Below are positions 19,478-27,742 of a DNA stretch of 64,000 nucleotides, one piece after another. The notes beneath the pieces are model-generated. The model was not told where the DNA came from. It ran no database searches and saw only the letters and a program-made list of their open reading frames with translations. The translations under genes were made by a program, and so were the position numbers. The stretch is from contig NZ_FTMJ01000002.1 in NCBI RefSeq assembly GCF_900156095.1, positions 186,001-250,000 on the forward strand. Direction: 5' to 3'. The DNA is from Aeromonas sp. RU39B (GTDB lineage Bacteria; Pseudomonadota; Gammaproteobacteria; Enterobacterales; Aeromonadaceae). Every line of letters begins with the position of its first letter. Positions within the stretch are counted from its first letter, which is position 1.

Positions 19478-19534
19478 ATGCGCTCATTTTTTTCGGCGCT
19501 CTCCCCGATCACACAGGATGTGTTCTCTGGGTGA
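19478..19534 (+). CDS. Possible leader peptide (18 aa)
   Basis: A short frame ATG-to-TGA encodes MRSFFSALSPITQDVFSG between the AT-rich promoter-like stretch and the hairpin terminator. It has three Phe codons, two of them adjacent, and lies about 65 bases before the terminator stem. Its ribosome binding site is poor and it may be chance. Confidence 0.22.
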   Translation: MRSFFSALSPITQDVFSG

Positions 19535-19600
19535 CCCTCCGCTCTTGTCCGGGCGTGGTGACCTGAACCGCTTGCTGTGTGTCGCTGTGGACAGCGCACA

Positions 19601-19622
19601 GGCCGCTTTTGCGGCCTTTTTT
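19601..19622 (+). terminator. Strong hairpin terminator/attenuator before NSS gene
   Basis: GGCCGC-TTTT-GCGGCC is followed by six T residues (19617-19622), an ideal intrinsic terminator. It lies about 400 bases after the LysR stop but only 40 before the transporter start. It may therefore terminate a leader transcript rather than serve as the LysR gene's end. Confidence 0.75.
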
Positions 19623-19663
19623 GTTATTGGAGTAAATGACATGACCCGTTTCCCGGAGGTTGT

Positions 19664-20977
19664 ATGAGTCAGGTGCAGTGGTCTTCCCGTCTAGGGCATG
19701 TGCTGGCTGCCGCGGGCTCTGCCATCGGCCTTGGCGCTATCTGGAAATTCCCCTATGTGACGGCCACCAACGGTGGCGGTGCGTTTTTAATGGTGTTTTT
19801 GCTGTTCAGTTTCACCCTAGGGGTGGCGGTGCAGGTGGGGGAGACCCTGCTCGGCAGTCACAGTCAGCGTGGTGTGCTGGGGGCATTCCATCGTCTGGTG
19901 GGGCCGCGGTGGCGCTGGATGGGCTATATGGGCATTTTGTGCGGTTTCTTTATCTACTGCTTTTACAGCGTAGTGGGTGGCTGGACCGTCGGCTACGCTG
20001 CACTGGCCGTGGGCGGGCAGCTCAAAAGTGGCGATGCCGCCGCCCTGACTGCGCTGTTTAACGGCTATGTCAGCGATCCGCTGTGGCCCATTGTGACCCA
20101 TCTGGTGTTTGCCGGCCTGACCTGGTGGTTTGTGCAGGGCGGTCTGGAAAAAGGGGTCGAGCGGGCACTGCGCTGGATGATGCCGGCTCTGTTTGTGATG
20201 ATGCTGATTCTGGTTATCACCGGCCTCTCGATGCCGGGCTCAATGGCCGGTGTGCGCCAATTCTTGTTGCCCGACTTTAGTCATCTCACCAGTAAGGGCG
20301 TGCTTGATGCGCTCGGGCTGGCGTTTTTCTCCCTCTCTATTGGTTTGGGGATTCACACCACCTATGGTGCTTACCTGCCCAATAACGAGGGGGTGCTGCG
20401 CTCCGGTGTCTGGGTGGTCGTGCTGGCCAGTTTCATCTCGGTGTTGGCCGGGCTGATGATCTTCCCGGTGCTCGCCTCAACCGGTATCGATCCGACTGCG
20501 GGGCCGGGGCTGACCTTTATGACCATGCCGGCGGTGTTTCAGCATCTGCCATTCGGGCAGGGACTGGCGGTGATCTTCTTCCTGTTGCTGCTGGTGGCCG
20601 CATTGTCATCGTCCATCTCCATTTTGGAGCATCTGGTGCGCTTTACCTGTGAAGAGTGGGGTTGGAGCCGGCGCAGTGCCTGCGTTGTCGTGACCTTGCT
20701 TATTATGGCGTGCGGCGTACCGGTCAGTCTCTCGTTTGGCCCCTGGTCCGGTTATACCCTGTTTGGCAAGACCATTTTTGAGCTGCTCGACTACCTTACA
20801 TCCAACTTGATGATGCCGCTGTTTGGTCTGGTGTTGACCCTGCTGCTCGGCTGGCGTTTGGGTGACAAGTTTGTACCGGCCGATCTGAGCGGCACGATGC
20901 GCACGTTGCTGCTGTGGTGCTGGCGACTGGTGGCGCCGCTGCTTATCAGCGGCATTCTGCTGCGTGGTTTGATCTAA
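19664..20977 (+). CDS. Sodium-dependent transporter (NSS/SNF family)
   Basis: This 437-residue inner-membrane symporter of the neurotransmitter:sodium symporter family has about eleven to twelve hydrophobic helices. The start MSQVQWSSRLGHVLAAAGSA runs into IGLGAIWKFPYVTATNGGGA, the family TM1 signature with the unwound Na+/substrate-binding segment. LDALGLAFFSLSIGLGIHTTYGAY matches TM6 with its glycine-rich break. Bacterial members import amino acids, for example tryptophan (TnaT) or leucine (LeuT), with Na+. GGAGG precedes the ATG. The gene is preceded by a possible attenuator and followed by a hairpin; the substrate is not determinable from sequence alone. Confidence 0.92.
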   Translation: MSQVQWSSRLGHVLAAAGSAIGLGAIWKFPYVTATNGGGAFLMVFLLFSFTLGVAVQVGETLLGSHSQRGVLGAFHRLVGPRWRWMGYMGILCGFFIYCFYSVVGGWTVGYAALAVGGQLKSGDAAALTALFNGYVSDPLWPIVTHLVFAGLTWWFVQGGLEKGVERALRWMMPALFVMMLILVITGLSMPGSMAGVRQFLLPDFSHLTSKGVLDALGLAFFSLSIGLGIHTTYGAYLPNNEGVLRSGVWVVVLASFISVLAGLMIFPVLASTGIDPTAGPGLTFMTMPAVFQHLPFGQGLAVIFFLLLLVAALSSSISILEHLVRFTCEEWGWSRRSACVVVTLLIMACGVPVSLSFGPWSGYTLFGKTIFELLDYLTSNLMMPLFGLVLTLLLGWRLGDKFVPADLSGTMRTLLLWCWRLVAPLLISGILLRGLI

Positions 20978-20991
20978 GGCGATGCATTAAC

Positions 20992-21021
20992 GAGCCCTGG
21001 CAATGGATAGCGCCAGGGCTC
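20992..21021. terminator. Hairpin between convergent NSS and MDR genes
   Basis: The perfect 10-bp inverted repeat GAGCCCTGGC / GCCAGGGCTC lies between the convergent stops of the NSS transporter and the MDR oxidoreductase. There is no T run on either side, so it may be a bidirectional or RNA-stabilising hairpin. Confidence 0.55.
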
Positions 21022-21030
21022 AGCGTGTCA

Positions 21031-22014
21031 TCAGAGCGTCAGTAAGAACTTGCGACCCTGACCCTGCTGCTTGGCTTCTGTAAGGGCATCTGGCAAGGCT
21101 GCAAAGGGGCGCAGTTCCAGCGGTGCGGTGGGCAGGCTGCCACTGGCCATCTGCTCCAGCATCCGGTTGCCGGCCTCTGTCAGCTGTTGCCACTGCCGAT
21201 CCGAGCCAAATGCATGCTGGGCACCCAGCGCAATTTCGTGCAGGGAGACGCAGCGGGTAAAGGCCGGTAGCGGGCTCTGCTCAACCCGTCCCAGCACAGC
21301 CACCAGGTGGCCGTAGTAACCAAGATGCTCAATCAGGTTGCAGGCTTGTTCGCTGGACACCAGATCGATGGCCGCATAAAACGGCGCATCGCCGTTAGCG
21401 CGTCGTAGCTGTGCCAGCCAGTCTGCTTGGTGGTAATCGGCCACCGCTTGCACGCCCAGCGCTTTGAGCCAGCCGTGGTGGCGGGCATCAGCACTGGCAA
21501 ATACCCGGGCGCCGGCGTTAAGTGCCAGCGCCACCGCGTAGCGTCCCACATTGCTGGCTGCGGCGGTGATCAGCAGCGCTTCCCCTTGCAGCGACGGGAT
21601 CTTGTGAATCGCTTGCCAGGCGGTCAGCCCCGGACAGGGAAAGGCGGCCGCCGCCGCATCACTGAGCGTTGCTGGTACGCTAAGCAATGCCCGTGCGGCG
21701 ACCAGAGTATGCCGGGCAAAGCTGCCGTGGCGGCGCAGATCGCCATGATAGGCCACCCGGCTACCCAGTTTGATATGGGTGACACCGGCACCGACTGCGG
21801 TGACGATGCCCATGCCATCGACCCCCGGAATGTGGCCGGCCTGCCAGTTTTCCGGTCCCCAACCAATGAGCTTCCAATCCACCGGATTGATGGCGACCAC
21901 CTTGTTTTCTACCAATACGTCGCCCGGCCCTGGTGCTGGCAGTGTCAGCGTCTCATGAACCAGTGCGTGCGGCTCGCCGGGCGCATACCAGCGCCAGCCT
22001 TGGGTCTCTTGCAT
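21031..22014 (-). CDS. Zinc-independent MDR oxidoreductase (quinone reductase-like)
   Basis: This 327-residue medium-chain dehydrogenase/reductase has an N-terminal GroES-like domain (VVAINPVDWKLIGWGPE, HIPGVDGMGIVTAVGAGVTH) and a Rossmann nucleotide-binding domain (ALLITAAASNVGRYAVALAL, a variant of the AxGGVG motif). The zinc ligands of true alcohol dehydrogenases are not present, which places it with quinone oxidoreductase / enoyl reductase relatives. It probably reduces reactive carbonyl or quinone compounds using NADPH. AGGAAC lies before the ATG. It is downstream of the Old Yellow Enzyme gene on the same strand, but a terminator separates the two. Confidence 0.88.
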   Translation of the reverse strand: MQETQGWRWYAPGEPHALVHETLTLPAPGPGDVLVENKVVAINPVDWKLIGWGPENWQAGHIPGVDGMGIVTAVGAGVTHIKLGSRVAYHGDLRRHGSFARHTLVAARALLSVPATLSDAAAAAFPCPGLTAWQAIHKIPSLQGEALLITAAASNVGRYAVALALNAGARVFASADARHHGWLKALGVQAVADYHQADWLAQLRRANGDAPFYAAIDLVSSEQACNLIEHLGYYGHLVAVLGRVEQSPLPAFTRCVSLHEIALGAQHAFGSDRQWQQLTEAGNRMLEQMASGSLPTAPLELRPFAALPDALTEAKQQGQGRKFLLTL

Positions 22015-22057
22015 CGTGTTGTTCCTGTTCTATGTTCGCCGTGCCTGACAGGGCAAA

Positions 22058-22077
22058 GCCCGCATCAGGATGCGGGC
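22058..22077 (-). terminator. Terminator of the OYE gene (bidirectional)
   Basis: GCCCGCATC / GATGCGGGC with a 2-base spacer lies 33 bases after the OYE stop. T runs follow on both strands (TTT after the minus-strand stem, CTTTCT on the plus strand). Confidence 0.75.
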
Positions 22078-22109
22078 CTTTCTGTTAGCTCGGGTATAAA
22101 AATAAACAG

Positions 22110-23216
22110 TTAAGCTGCGCTACCGTCAGCCTTAGGGTAATCGGTCAGGCCGTGGGCATCGCCGCCAAACAGGGTCGCCGGATCATGGGCTGTCCAGGGC
22201 AGGGAGAGCTTGATCCGCTCGGGCAGGTCCGGATTGGCAATAAAGGGTCGGCCAAAGCCAATCATGTCGGCCCACCCTTCGCGCAGCGCACTACGGGCAC
22301 GCTCGGCATCGTATTTCCCGGCATAAATCAGGGTGCCGGAGTACGCGGCGCGCAGCGCTTCTTTAAATTCACGGCGCATCACCGGCGCATCATCCCAATC
22401 GGCTTCGGCAATGTGCACATAGACCACGCCCAATTGGCCGAGCAGGGCAGCTGCAGCGGTATAAGTCTCTTCCGGATTGGCATCGACGGTACCGTTTAAG
22501 GTGGTGAGCGGCGCAAGACGCACGCCGACTCTGTCCATGCCAATCTCGGCGCCCACGGCGGTCACGACCTCTTTGAGAAAACGCAGGCGGTTTTCCAGCG
22601 AGCCACCGTACTGGTCGGTGCGGGCGTTGGACTCAGAGTCGAGAAACTGGTTGATAAGATAACCGTTGGCGCCGTGTAGCTCGATGCCATCAAAGCCGGC
22701 TTCCAGGGCGTTGCGCGCGGCTTGGCGATATTCGTTGACCACAGCGGCAATCTCATCGACCGACAGGGCGCGCGGCGTGACCGTTTCGACAAAGCCGGGG
22801 GCGCCGTTGCTATCGACAAACACCCGTACGCCCTCGGCGCGCAATGCCGATGCGCTGATTGGATGGGCGCCGCCGATGTTATCCGGGTGGGTGACGCGGC
22901 CCACGTGCCACAGCTGGGCGACAATGGCGCCACCGTTGGCGTGCACCGCATCGGTCACTTTGCGCCAACCGGCAATCTGCTCGGCGCTATAGATGCCGGG
23001 CGTCCAGGCATAGCCCTTACCGAGCGGGGAAATTTGGGTGCCTTCACTGACAATCAGGCCGGCGCTGGCACGCTGGGCGTAATAGGTCGCCATCAGGTCG
23101 GTGGCCACATCGCCCGGCTGGGCGGCGCGCGAGCGGGTCATGGGCGGCATGACAATGCGGTTTTTCAGGGTCAGTTGACCCAGGCGCAGGGGGGCAAACA
23201 GGGGATCTTGGCTCAT
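22110..23216 (-). CDS. Alkene reductase, Old Yellow Enzyme family (NemA-like)
   Basis: This 368-residue FMN-dependent NADPH reductase of the OYE family has the TIM-barrel start LFAPLRLGQLTLKNRIVMPP, the nearby MTRSRA, FDGIELHGANGYLINQFLD with the His/Asn pair that binds substrate, and TDQYGGSLENRLRF. The end carries the phosphate-binding IYAGKYDAERA and MIGFGRPFIANPDL. Such enzymes reduce activated C=C bonds, nitroesters, N-ethylmaleimide and nitroaromatics. The start at 23216 is preceded by GGAG. It is very likely the NemA-type enzyme, although paralogs of this family are common. Confidence 0.92.
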   Translation of the reverse strand: MSQDPLFAPLRLGQLTLKNRIVMPPMTRSRAAQPGDVATDLMATYYAQRASAGLIVSEGTQISPLGKGYAWTPGIYSAEQIAGWRKVTDAVHANGGAIVAQLWHVGRVTHPDNIGGAHPISASALRAEGVRVFVDSNGAPGFVETVTPRALSVDEIAAVVNEYRQAARNALEAGFDGIELHGANGYLINQFLDSESNARTDQYGGSLENRLRFLKEVVTAVGAEIGMDRVGVRLAPLTTLNGTVDANPEETYTAAAALLGQLGVVYVHIAEADWDDAPVMRREFKEALRAAYSGTLIYAGKYDAERARSALREGWADMIGFGRPFIANPDLPERIKLSLPWTAHDPATLFGGDAHGLTDYPKADGSAA

Positions 23217-23571
23217 GGGGGGACTCCAATGACAATAAATTTGGGATGGTGCAGAGCCTAACGCTAACACTGTTGTGAAAAAAGAGGGGGTTTATCAGTT
23301 CACTGCTGCACAGTAAGCAACAATCGTCATCCTGCGATGCAGGGAAATCGTTTTACTCTTTGTGTGAAAGAGGAGTAAAGGCGGTAAATCTGATGGGGTT
23401 TGCCCCTTGATCCTGCACGCCCTTGGACTGATATACTGCCCGCCACGTAATAGCAATGTGTGAGCGAATGTCGGGTAGACGTGGATGCCTGCCGACATTG
23501 AGGTCGCCGGGGCGCCGGTTTTATAGCGTGCAAAGGCGCATGCAAAGCAACAACAAAGGGAACAAGGATTC

Positions 23572-26500
23572 ATGATCCCGAGACTCGATTATCAGGGCAG
23601 TGTCTCGCCCCTGACGCTGGCTTTTCTAGATGAGCTCAAAGCCGGGGGATTTCATGGTGAGTTAGACAAGAGCTATGCCGGTCGGCTTGCCATGGCCACC
23701 GACAACAGCGTCTATCAACTGACACCGCAAGCGGTCATCTATCCCAAGGATGTCGATGATCTGAGCCGTATGCTGATGCTGGCCCAACAGCCGCGCTATC
23801 GGGAGCTGACCTTCTCCCCGCGTGGCGGTGGCACCGGCACCAACGGTCAGTCCCTGACTCCCGGTGTGATTGTCGATCTCTCCCGCCATTTCAATCAGGT
23901 GCTCGAGATCAACCTTGAAGAGCGCTGGGTACGGGTGCAGGCCGGGGTTATCAAGGATCAGCTCAACGCCGCGCTCAAACCCCACGGTTTCTTCTTCTCT
24001 CCGGATCTCTCCACCTCCAACCGGGCCACCCTCGGTGGCATGGTCAATACCGATGCGTCGGGTCAGGGCTCGCTGGTCTATGGCAAGACGTCTGATCATG
24101 TGCTCGGTCTCAAGGCTGTGCTGGAAAACGGTGAGATCATCACGACCGAGCCGCTCAAGGGTGAGCGACTGGCCGATAAATTTGCGCTGCAAAGCCGCGA
24201 GGGAGAGATCTATCGCACCCTCTATCGCATCGGTCGTGAGCGCCGCGCCGATATCGAGGCAACCTTTCCCAAGCTCAATCGCTTTCTGACCGGTTACGAT
24301 CTCAAGCACCTTTATGATCCGGCCGAAGATGCTCTCGACATCAGCCGCGTGCTGTGTGGCTCGGAAGGCTCGCTGGGCTTTGTTGTCGAGGCGCGCCTCG
24401 ATATCACGCCGATCCCGACCTATCGCACCCTGGTCAATATTAAATACGACAGCTTCCCGTCGGCCCTTCGTAACGCCCCCTTTATGGTGCAGGCTAATGC
24501 CCTGTCGGTGGAGACGGTTGATTCACGGGTACTCAATCTGGCCAAGGCTGACATCATCTGGCACTCGGTGAAAAATCTGATTGAAGAGGTGCCGGGCAAG
24601 CAGATGGACGGGCTCAACATTGTCGAGTTCGCCGATCTGGTCGAAGGTGATCACCAGGTCAAGGTGACCGAGCTGTGCCGTCGCCTCGATGAGCTGATGG
24701 CGCGTGGCGAGGCGGGCATCATTGGCTATCAGGTGTGCGACCACCTGCCGAGCATCAATGCCATCTACAACATGCGCAAAAAATCGGTGGGTCTGCTGGG
24801 CAACGCCGAAGGGCGCAAAAAGCCGGTGGCGTTTACCGAAGATACAGCGGTTCCTCCTGAATCGCTGGCCGATTTCATCATGGAGTTCCGTGCGTTGCTC
24901 GATAGCCACGGGCTCGATTACGGCATGTTTGGTCACGTCGATGCCGGCGTGCTGCACGTGCGCCCGGCGCTCGATATGTGCGACCCGGCTCAAGAAGTGA
25001 CCCTGCGCCGTATCTCCGATCAGGTGGTGGCGTTGACGGCCAAGTACGGTGGTCTGATGTGGGGTGAGCACGGCAAGGGGTTTCGCTCCGAATACGGTCC
25101 GGCTTTCTTTGGCGAGTTGTGGCAAGAGCTGCAGCGGGTCAAGGGGGTGTTTGACCCGGACAACCGCCTCAACCCCGGTAAGATCTGCACGCCCTATGGC
25201 AGCTCGGCACAACTGGTGTCGGTCGATGGCCCCAAGCGCGGTAAATATGATCGCCAAATTCCGATTGCCGTGCGCAGCAGCTATACCCGCGCTCTGGATT
25301 GTAACGGCAATGGCCTGTGCTTTACCTTCGAGACCGATTCGCCAATGTGCCCGTCGTGGAAGGTGATGGCCGACAGGCGTCACTCGCCCAAGGGGCGGGC
25401 AGGGCTGATGCGTGAATGGCTGCGTCAGCTGGCGCTACAGGGCTTTGATCCGCTTGCCGAAGAGGTGGATATCCAAAGCGGTGGCCTGCGGCTTAAGTCC
25501 ATCATCGACAAGGTGCGCAACACTTGGGCGAAACAGCGTGGCCAGTACGATTTTTCCCATGAGGTGATGGAGGCCATGGAAGGGTGCCTGGCCTGTAAGG
25601 CTTGCACCAGCCAGTGCCCGATCAAGGTCGATGTGCCGACGTTCCGCTCCCGCTTTATGCAGCTCTATCACAGCCGCTATCTGCGCGGGCCCAAGGACTA
25701 TTTTGTCGGCACCGTTGAGAGTTATGCGCCGCTGATGGCCAAGGTGCCCAAGCTGGTCAACTTCTTCTTGGAAAAGGAGTGGGTACAGCAGGCGACCGAG
25801 AAGAGCATCGGCATGGTGGATGTGCCGCTTCTGTCGGTGCCGACCCTGGCCGAAGAGCTCAAAGAGAGCCGTGCCCGTTACTTTGATCTTGAGGGGCTCG
25901 AGGCCATGACCCCCGCTCAGCGCGAGCGGGTGGTGCTGATTGTGCAAGATCCGTTTACCAGCTACTACGATGCGCCGGTGGTGCGCGATCTGGTGCGATT
26001 GTGCGAGCGGCTTGGTTATCAGCCCTATCTGCTGCCGTTTAAGCCCAACGGCAAGCCGCAGCATATCAAGGGATTTTTGCGCGCGTTTGCCCGTACTGCG
26101 GCCAACAGCGCCCAGTTCCTTGGCAAGGTGGCACGCCTTGGCGTGCCGCTGATTGGCGCCGATCCAGCCATGGTGCTGTGCTATCGCGACGAATACGTTA
26201 AGGCGCTGGGCGAGGCCCGTGGTGAGTTCAACGTCATGCTGGTGCAAGAGTGGCTGATGGGTCTGCCGCAGGCAGATGCTCGTCCGCTGGATGGGGAGCC
26301 CTGGTATCTGTTTGGCCACTGCACCGAGAAAACCGCCGTGCCCTCGTCCCATGCAGACTGGAAGCGGGTGTTCGAGCGCTTTGGTGCGCGCCTGGAAGCG
26401 GTATCGGTCGGTTGCTGCGGTATGGCGGGCACTTATGGTCACGATGCTCGCATGGTCGAGCATTCGAAGAATATCTATGCCTTAAGTTGGGCCGAGCCGC

Positions 26501-26619
26501 TGTCGCGTCTGCCCCACGAACGCTGTCTGGTGACCGGTTATTCCTGCCGCAGTCAGGTCAAGCGTATCGAGGGTGAGAAGCTCAAGCACCCCTTGCAGGC
26601 GCTGCTGGAGCTGGTGTGA
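23572..26619 (+). CDS. ydiJ: FAD- and Fe-S-containing D-2-hydroxyacid dehydrogenase (YdiJ)
   Basis: This large 1015-residue flavoprotein matches E. coli YdiJ. Residues 40-280 form a PCMH FAD domain (LTFSPRGGGTGTNGQSLTPG, TLGGMVNTDASGQGS), followed by the FAD-oxidase C-terminal domain with FGHVDAGVLHVRP and LMWGEHGKGFRSEYGP. The C-terminal third has Fe-S motifs (CLACKACTSQCPIKVD and a GlpC-like CCG motif, VSVGCCGMAGTYGHD). The family oxidises D-2-hydroxyglutarate or D-lactate-like acids and passes electrons onward. AAGGATTC precedes the ATG. It overlaps the next gene by four bases and sits in the same order as E. coli ydiJ-ydiI, with one extra small gene between. Confidence 0.94.
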   Translation: MIPRLDYQGSVSPLTLAFLDELKAGGFHGELDKSYAGRLAMATDNSVYQLTPQAVIYPKDVDDLSRMLMLAQQPRYRELTFSPRGGGTGTNGQSLTPGVIVDLSRHFNQVLEINLEERWVRVQAGVIKDQLNAALKPHGFFFSPDLSTSNRATLGGMVNTDASGQGSLVYGKTSDHVLGLKAVLENGEIITTEPLKGERLADKFALQSREGEIYRTLYRIGRERRADIEATFPKLNRFLTGYDLKHLYDPAEDALDISRVLCGSEGSLGFVVEARLDITPIPTYRTLVNIKYDSFPSALRNAPFMVQANALSVETVDSRVLNLAKADIIWHSVKNLIEEVPGKQMDGLNIVEFADLVEGDHQVKVTELCRRLDELMARGEAGIIGYQVCDHLPSINAIYNMRKKSVGLLGNAEGRKKPVAFTEDTAVPPESLADFIMEFRALLDSHGLDYGMFGHVDAGVLHVRPALDMCDPAQEVTLRRISDQVVALTAKYGGLMWGEHGKGFRSEYGPAFFGELWQELQRVKGVFDPDNRLNPGKICTPYGSSAQLVSVDGPKRGKYDRQIPIAVRSSYTRALDCNGNGLCFTFETDSPMCPSWKVMADRRHSPKGRAGLMREWLRQLALQGFDPLAEEVDIQSGGLRLKSIIDKVRNTWAKQRGQYDFSHEVMEAMEGCLACKACTSQCPIKVDVPTFRSRFMQLYHSRYLRGPKDYFVGTVESYAPLMAKVPKLVNFFLEKEWVQQATEKSIGMVDVPLLSVPTLAEELKESRARYFDLEGLEAMTPAQRERVVLIVQDPFTSYYDAPVVRDLVRLCERLGYQPYLLPFKPNGKPQHIKGFLRAFARTAANSAQFLGKVARLGVPLIGADPAMVLCYRDEYVKALGEARGEFNVMLVQEWLMGLPQADARPLDGEPWYLFGHCTEKTAVPSSHADWKRVFERFGARLEAVSVGCCGMAGTYGHDARMVEHSKNIYALSWAEPLSRLPHERCLVTGYSCRSQVKRIEGEKLKHPLQALLELV

Positions 26620-27104
26620 TCCTAAAGCCCAGCAAGCGCTTCGTGGTGCCGCTTGATGAGCGGCACGAGAACTGGTTACTCAAGGCCTGCGAGGAGTCGC
26701 AGGCCACTCTTGAGTTTCTGGTGCTGATGCGCGAGCGCGACCGGTTGCATCAGTTGTTTCGCCCCGATGACGGCTGGCCTTCCGAGCATTTTTCCCTTGA
26801 GCAGCATCAGCAGGATGTGCAGTGGCAGGTCTCCGAGCGTCTGTCGCGCCGCTCGTTTGCCTATAGCCTTTGGCTGCCAGACGAGAGCGAGCTGATAGGC
26901 GCGGTGCACCTCTATCCATCGGTGTTGCCGGAGGTGGAGGTGGAAGTCTTTTTCTGGCTGGTGGCGCAATGCCCGTTTGGCGAGGCGGAGTTTGAACGCT
27001 GGCTGCGGCGCTGGCTGGCGGCGCGCTGGCGCTGGAAAAAACCGGTCTTTCCCGGCCGTGACATGCCTTGGGCCGATTGGCCCGGGGTGACTTATCCCTG
27101 GTAG
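26616..27104 (+). CDS. Hypothetical protein, possible GNAT-fold domain
   Basis: A 162-residue protein begins at a GTG that overlaps the ydiJ stop (GTGA), so it is translationally coupled to ydiJ. The arrangement of RFVVPLDERHENWLLKACEE, SERLSRRSFAYSLWLPDESE, LIGAVHLYPS and the strand EVEVEVFFWLVA recalls an N-acetyltransferase (GNAT) fold. The acetyl-CoA P-loop motif (Q/RxxGxG/A) is not evident, so activity is doubtful. It is rich in Trp and Arg near the end. It is probably part of the ydiJ-menI transcription unit. Its function is unknown. Confidence 0.75.
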   Translation: MILKPSKRFVVPLDERHENWLLKACEESQATLEFLVLMRERDRLHQLFRPDDGWPSEHFSLEQHQQDVQWQVSERLSRRSFAYSLWLPDESELIGAVHLYPSVLPEVEVEVFFWLVAQCPFGEAEFERWLRRWLAARWRWKKPVFPGRDMPWADWPGVTYPW

Positions 27105-27137
27105 GGGCAAGGCCCTTACTCATCACGAGCAGATATC

Positions 27138-27572
27138 ATGTCCATCTGGAAAAAACCTGTCAGCCTTGAGGGGCTGGAAGCGAGCTCTCGCAACACGCTG
27201 ATGGCTCATCTGGATATTCACTACACCGGGTTTGGCGATGACTGGATTGCTGCCAGCATGCCGGTGGACAGCCGCACCCATCAACCGCTGGGCATGCTGC
27301 ACGGCGGTGCCTCGGTGGTATTGGCCGAAACCCTGGGGTCGATTGCCGCCAACATGTCGGTTGATAACGGGCACTACTGCGTCGGTCTTGATATCAATGC
27401 CAACCACATCCGCGCCAAGCGCGAAGGGGTGGTCACTGGCATCACCCGACCGGTGCATCTGGGGGCCACCACCCAGGTGTGGCAGATTGAAATCAAGGAC
27501 GAGCGTGACCGACTGATCTGCACCAGCCGCATTACCATGGCGGTGCTCAAGGCCAAGCGGGAAGAGGCATAA
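27138..27572 (+). CDS. menI: 1,4-dihydroxy-2-naphthoyl-CoA hydrolase (YdiI/MenI)
   Basis: This 144-residue hotdog thioesterase is of the YdiI/MenI type, which releases DHNA from DHNA-CoA in menaquinone synthesis. The family pattern is clear: MSIWKKPVSLEGLEASSRNT at the start, then QPLGMLHGGASVVLAETLGS with the catalytic Glu and active-site Gly pair, and DINANHIRAKREGVVTG. The closely related YbdB is the main alternative, but its enterobactin gene context is absent and ydiJ is adjacent exactly as in E. coli. The ATG at 27138 follows a modest GAG site. It ends before a CCCCC / GGGGG hairpin. Confidence 0.88.
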   Translation: MSIWKKPVSLEGLEASSRNTLMAHLDIHYTGFGDDWIAASMPVDSRTHQPLGMLHGGASVVLAETLGSIAANMSVDNGHYCVGLDINANHIRAKREGVVTGITRPVHLGATTQVWQIEIKDERDRLICTSRITMAVLKAKREEA

Positions 27573-27742
27573 TCCCCCTCTTGGGGGGTAACAGTGGCAA
27601 GCTTTTGGAAGAGGCATATACTTGGCTAAGTCGCTGCGATACTTGTCACATTTTTCAAGACAGGACAGCAAATTGGCGATATAATCCCCGGCCTTTTTGC
27701 ATTATTCGCGGTGTGAACCGCCTGCCTAACCTGGAAGAATCT

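Larger units (their letters stand above)
19197..19663 (+). promoter_or_regulatory. AT-rich leader region of the NSS transporter gene
   Basis: The stretch between the LysR gene and the transporter is distinctly AT-rich at about 19365-19490, including TATAAT at 19409-19414. A short reading frame, a small stem CGCTGT-GG-ACAGCG (19582-19595) and then a strong terminator-like hairpin follow, all before the transporter start. The order promoter, small ORF, hairpins, structural gene is that of an attenuated leader, but no known riboswitch motif was seen. Confidence 0.4.
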
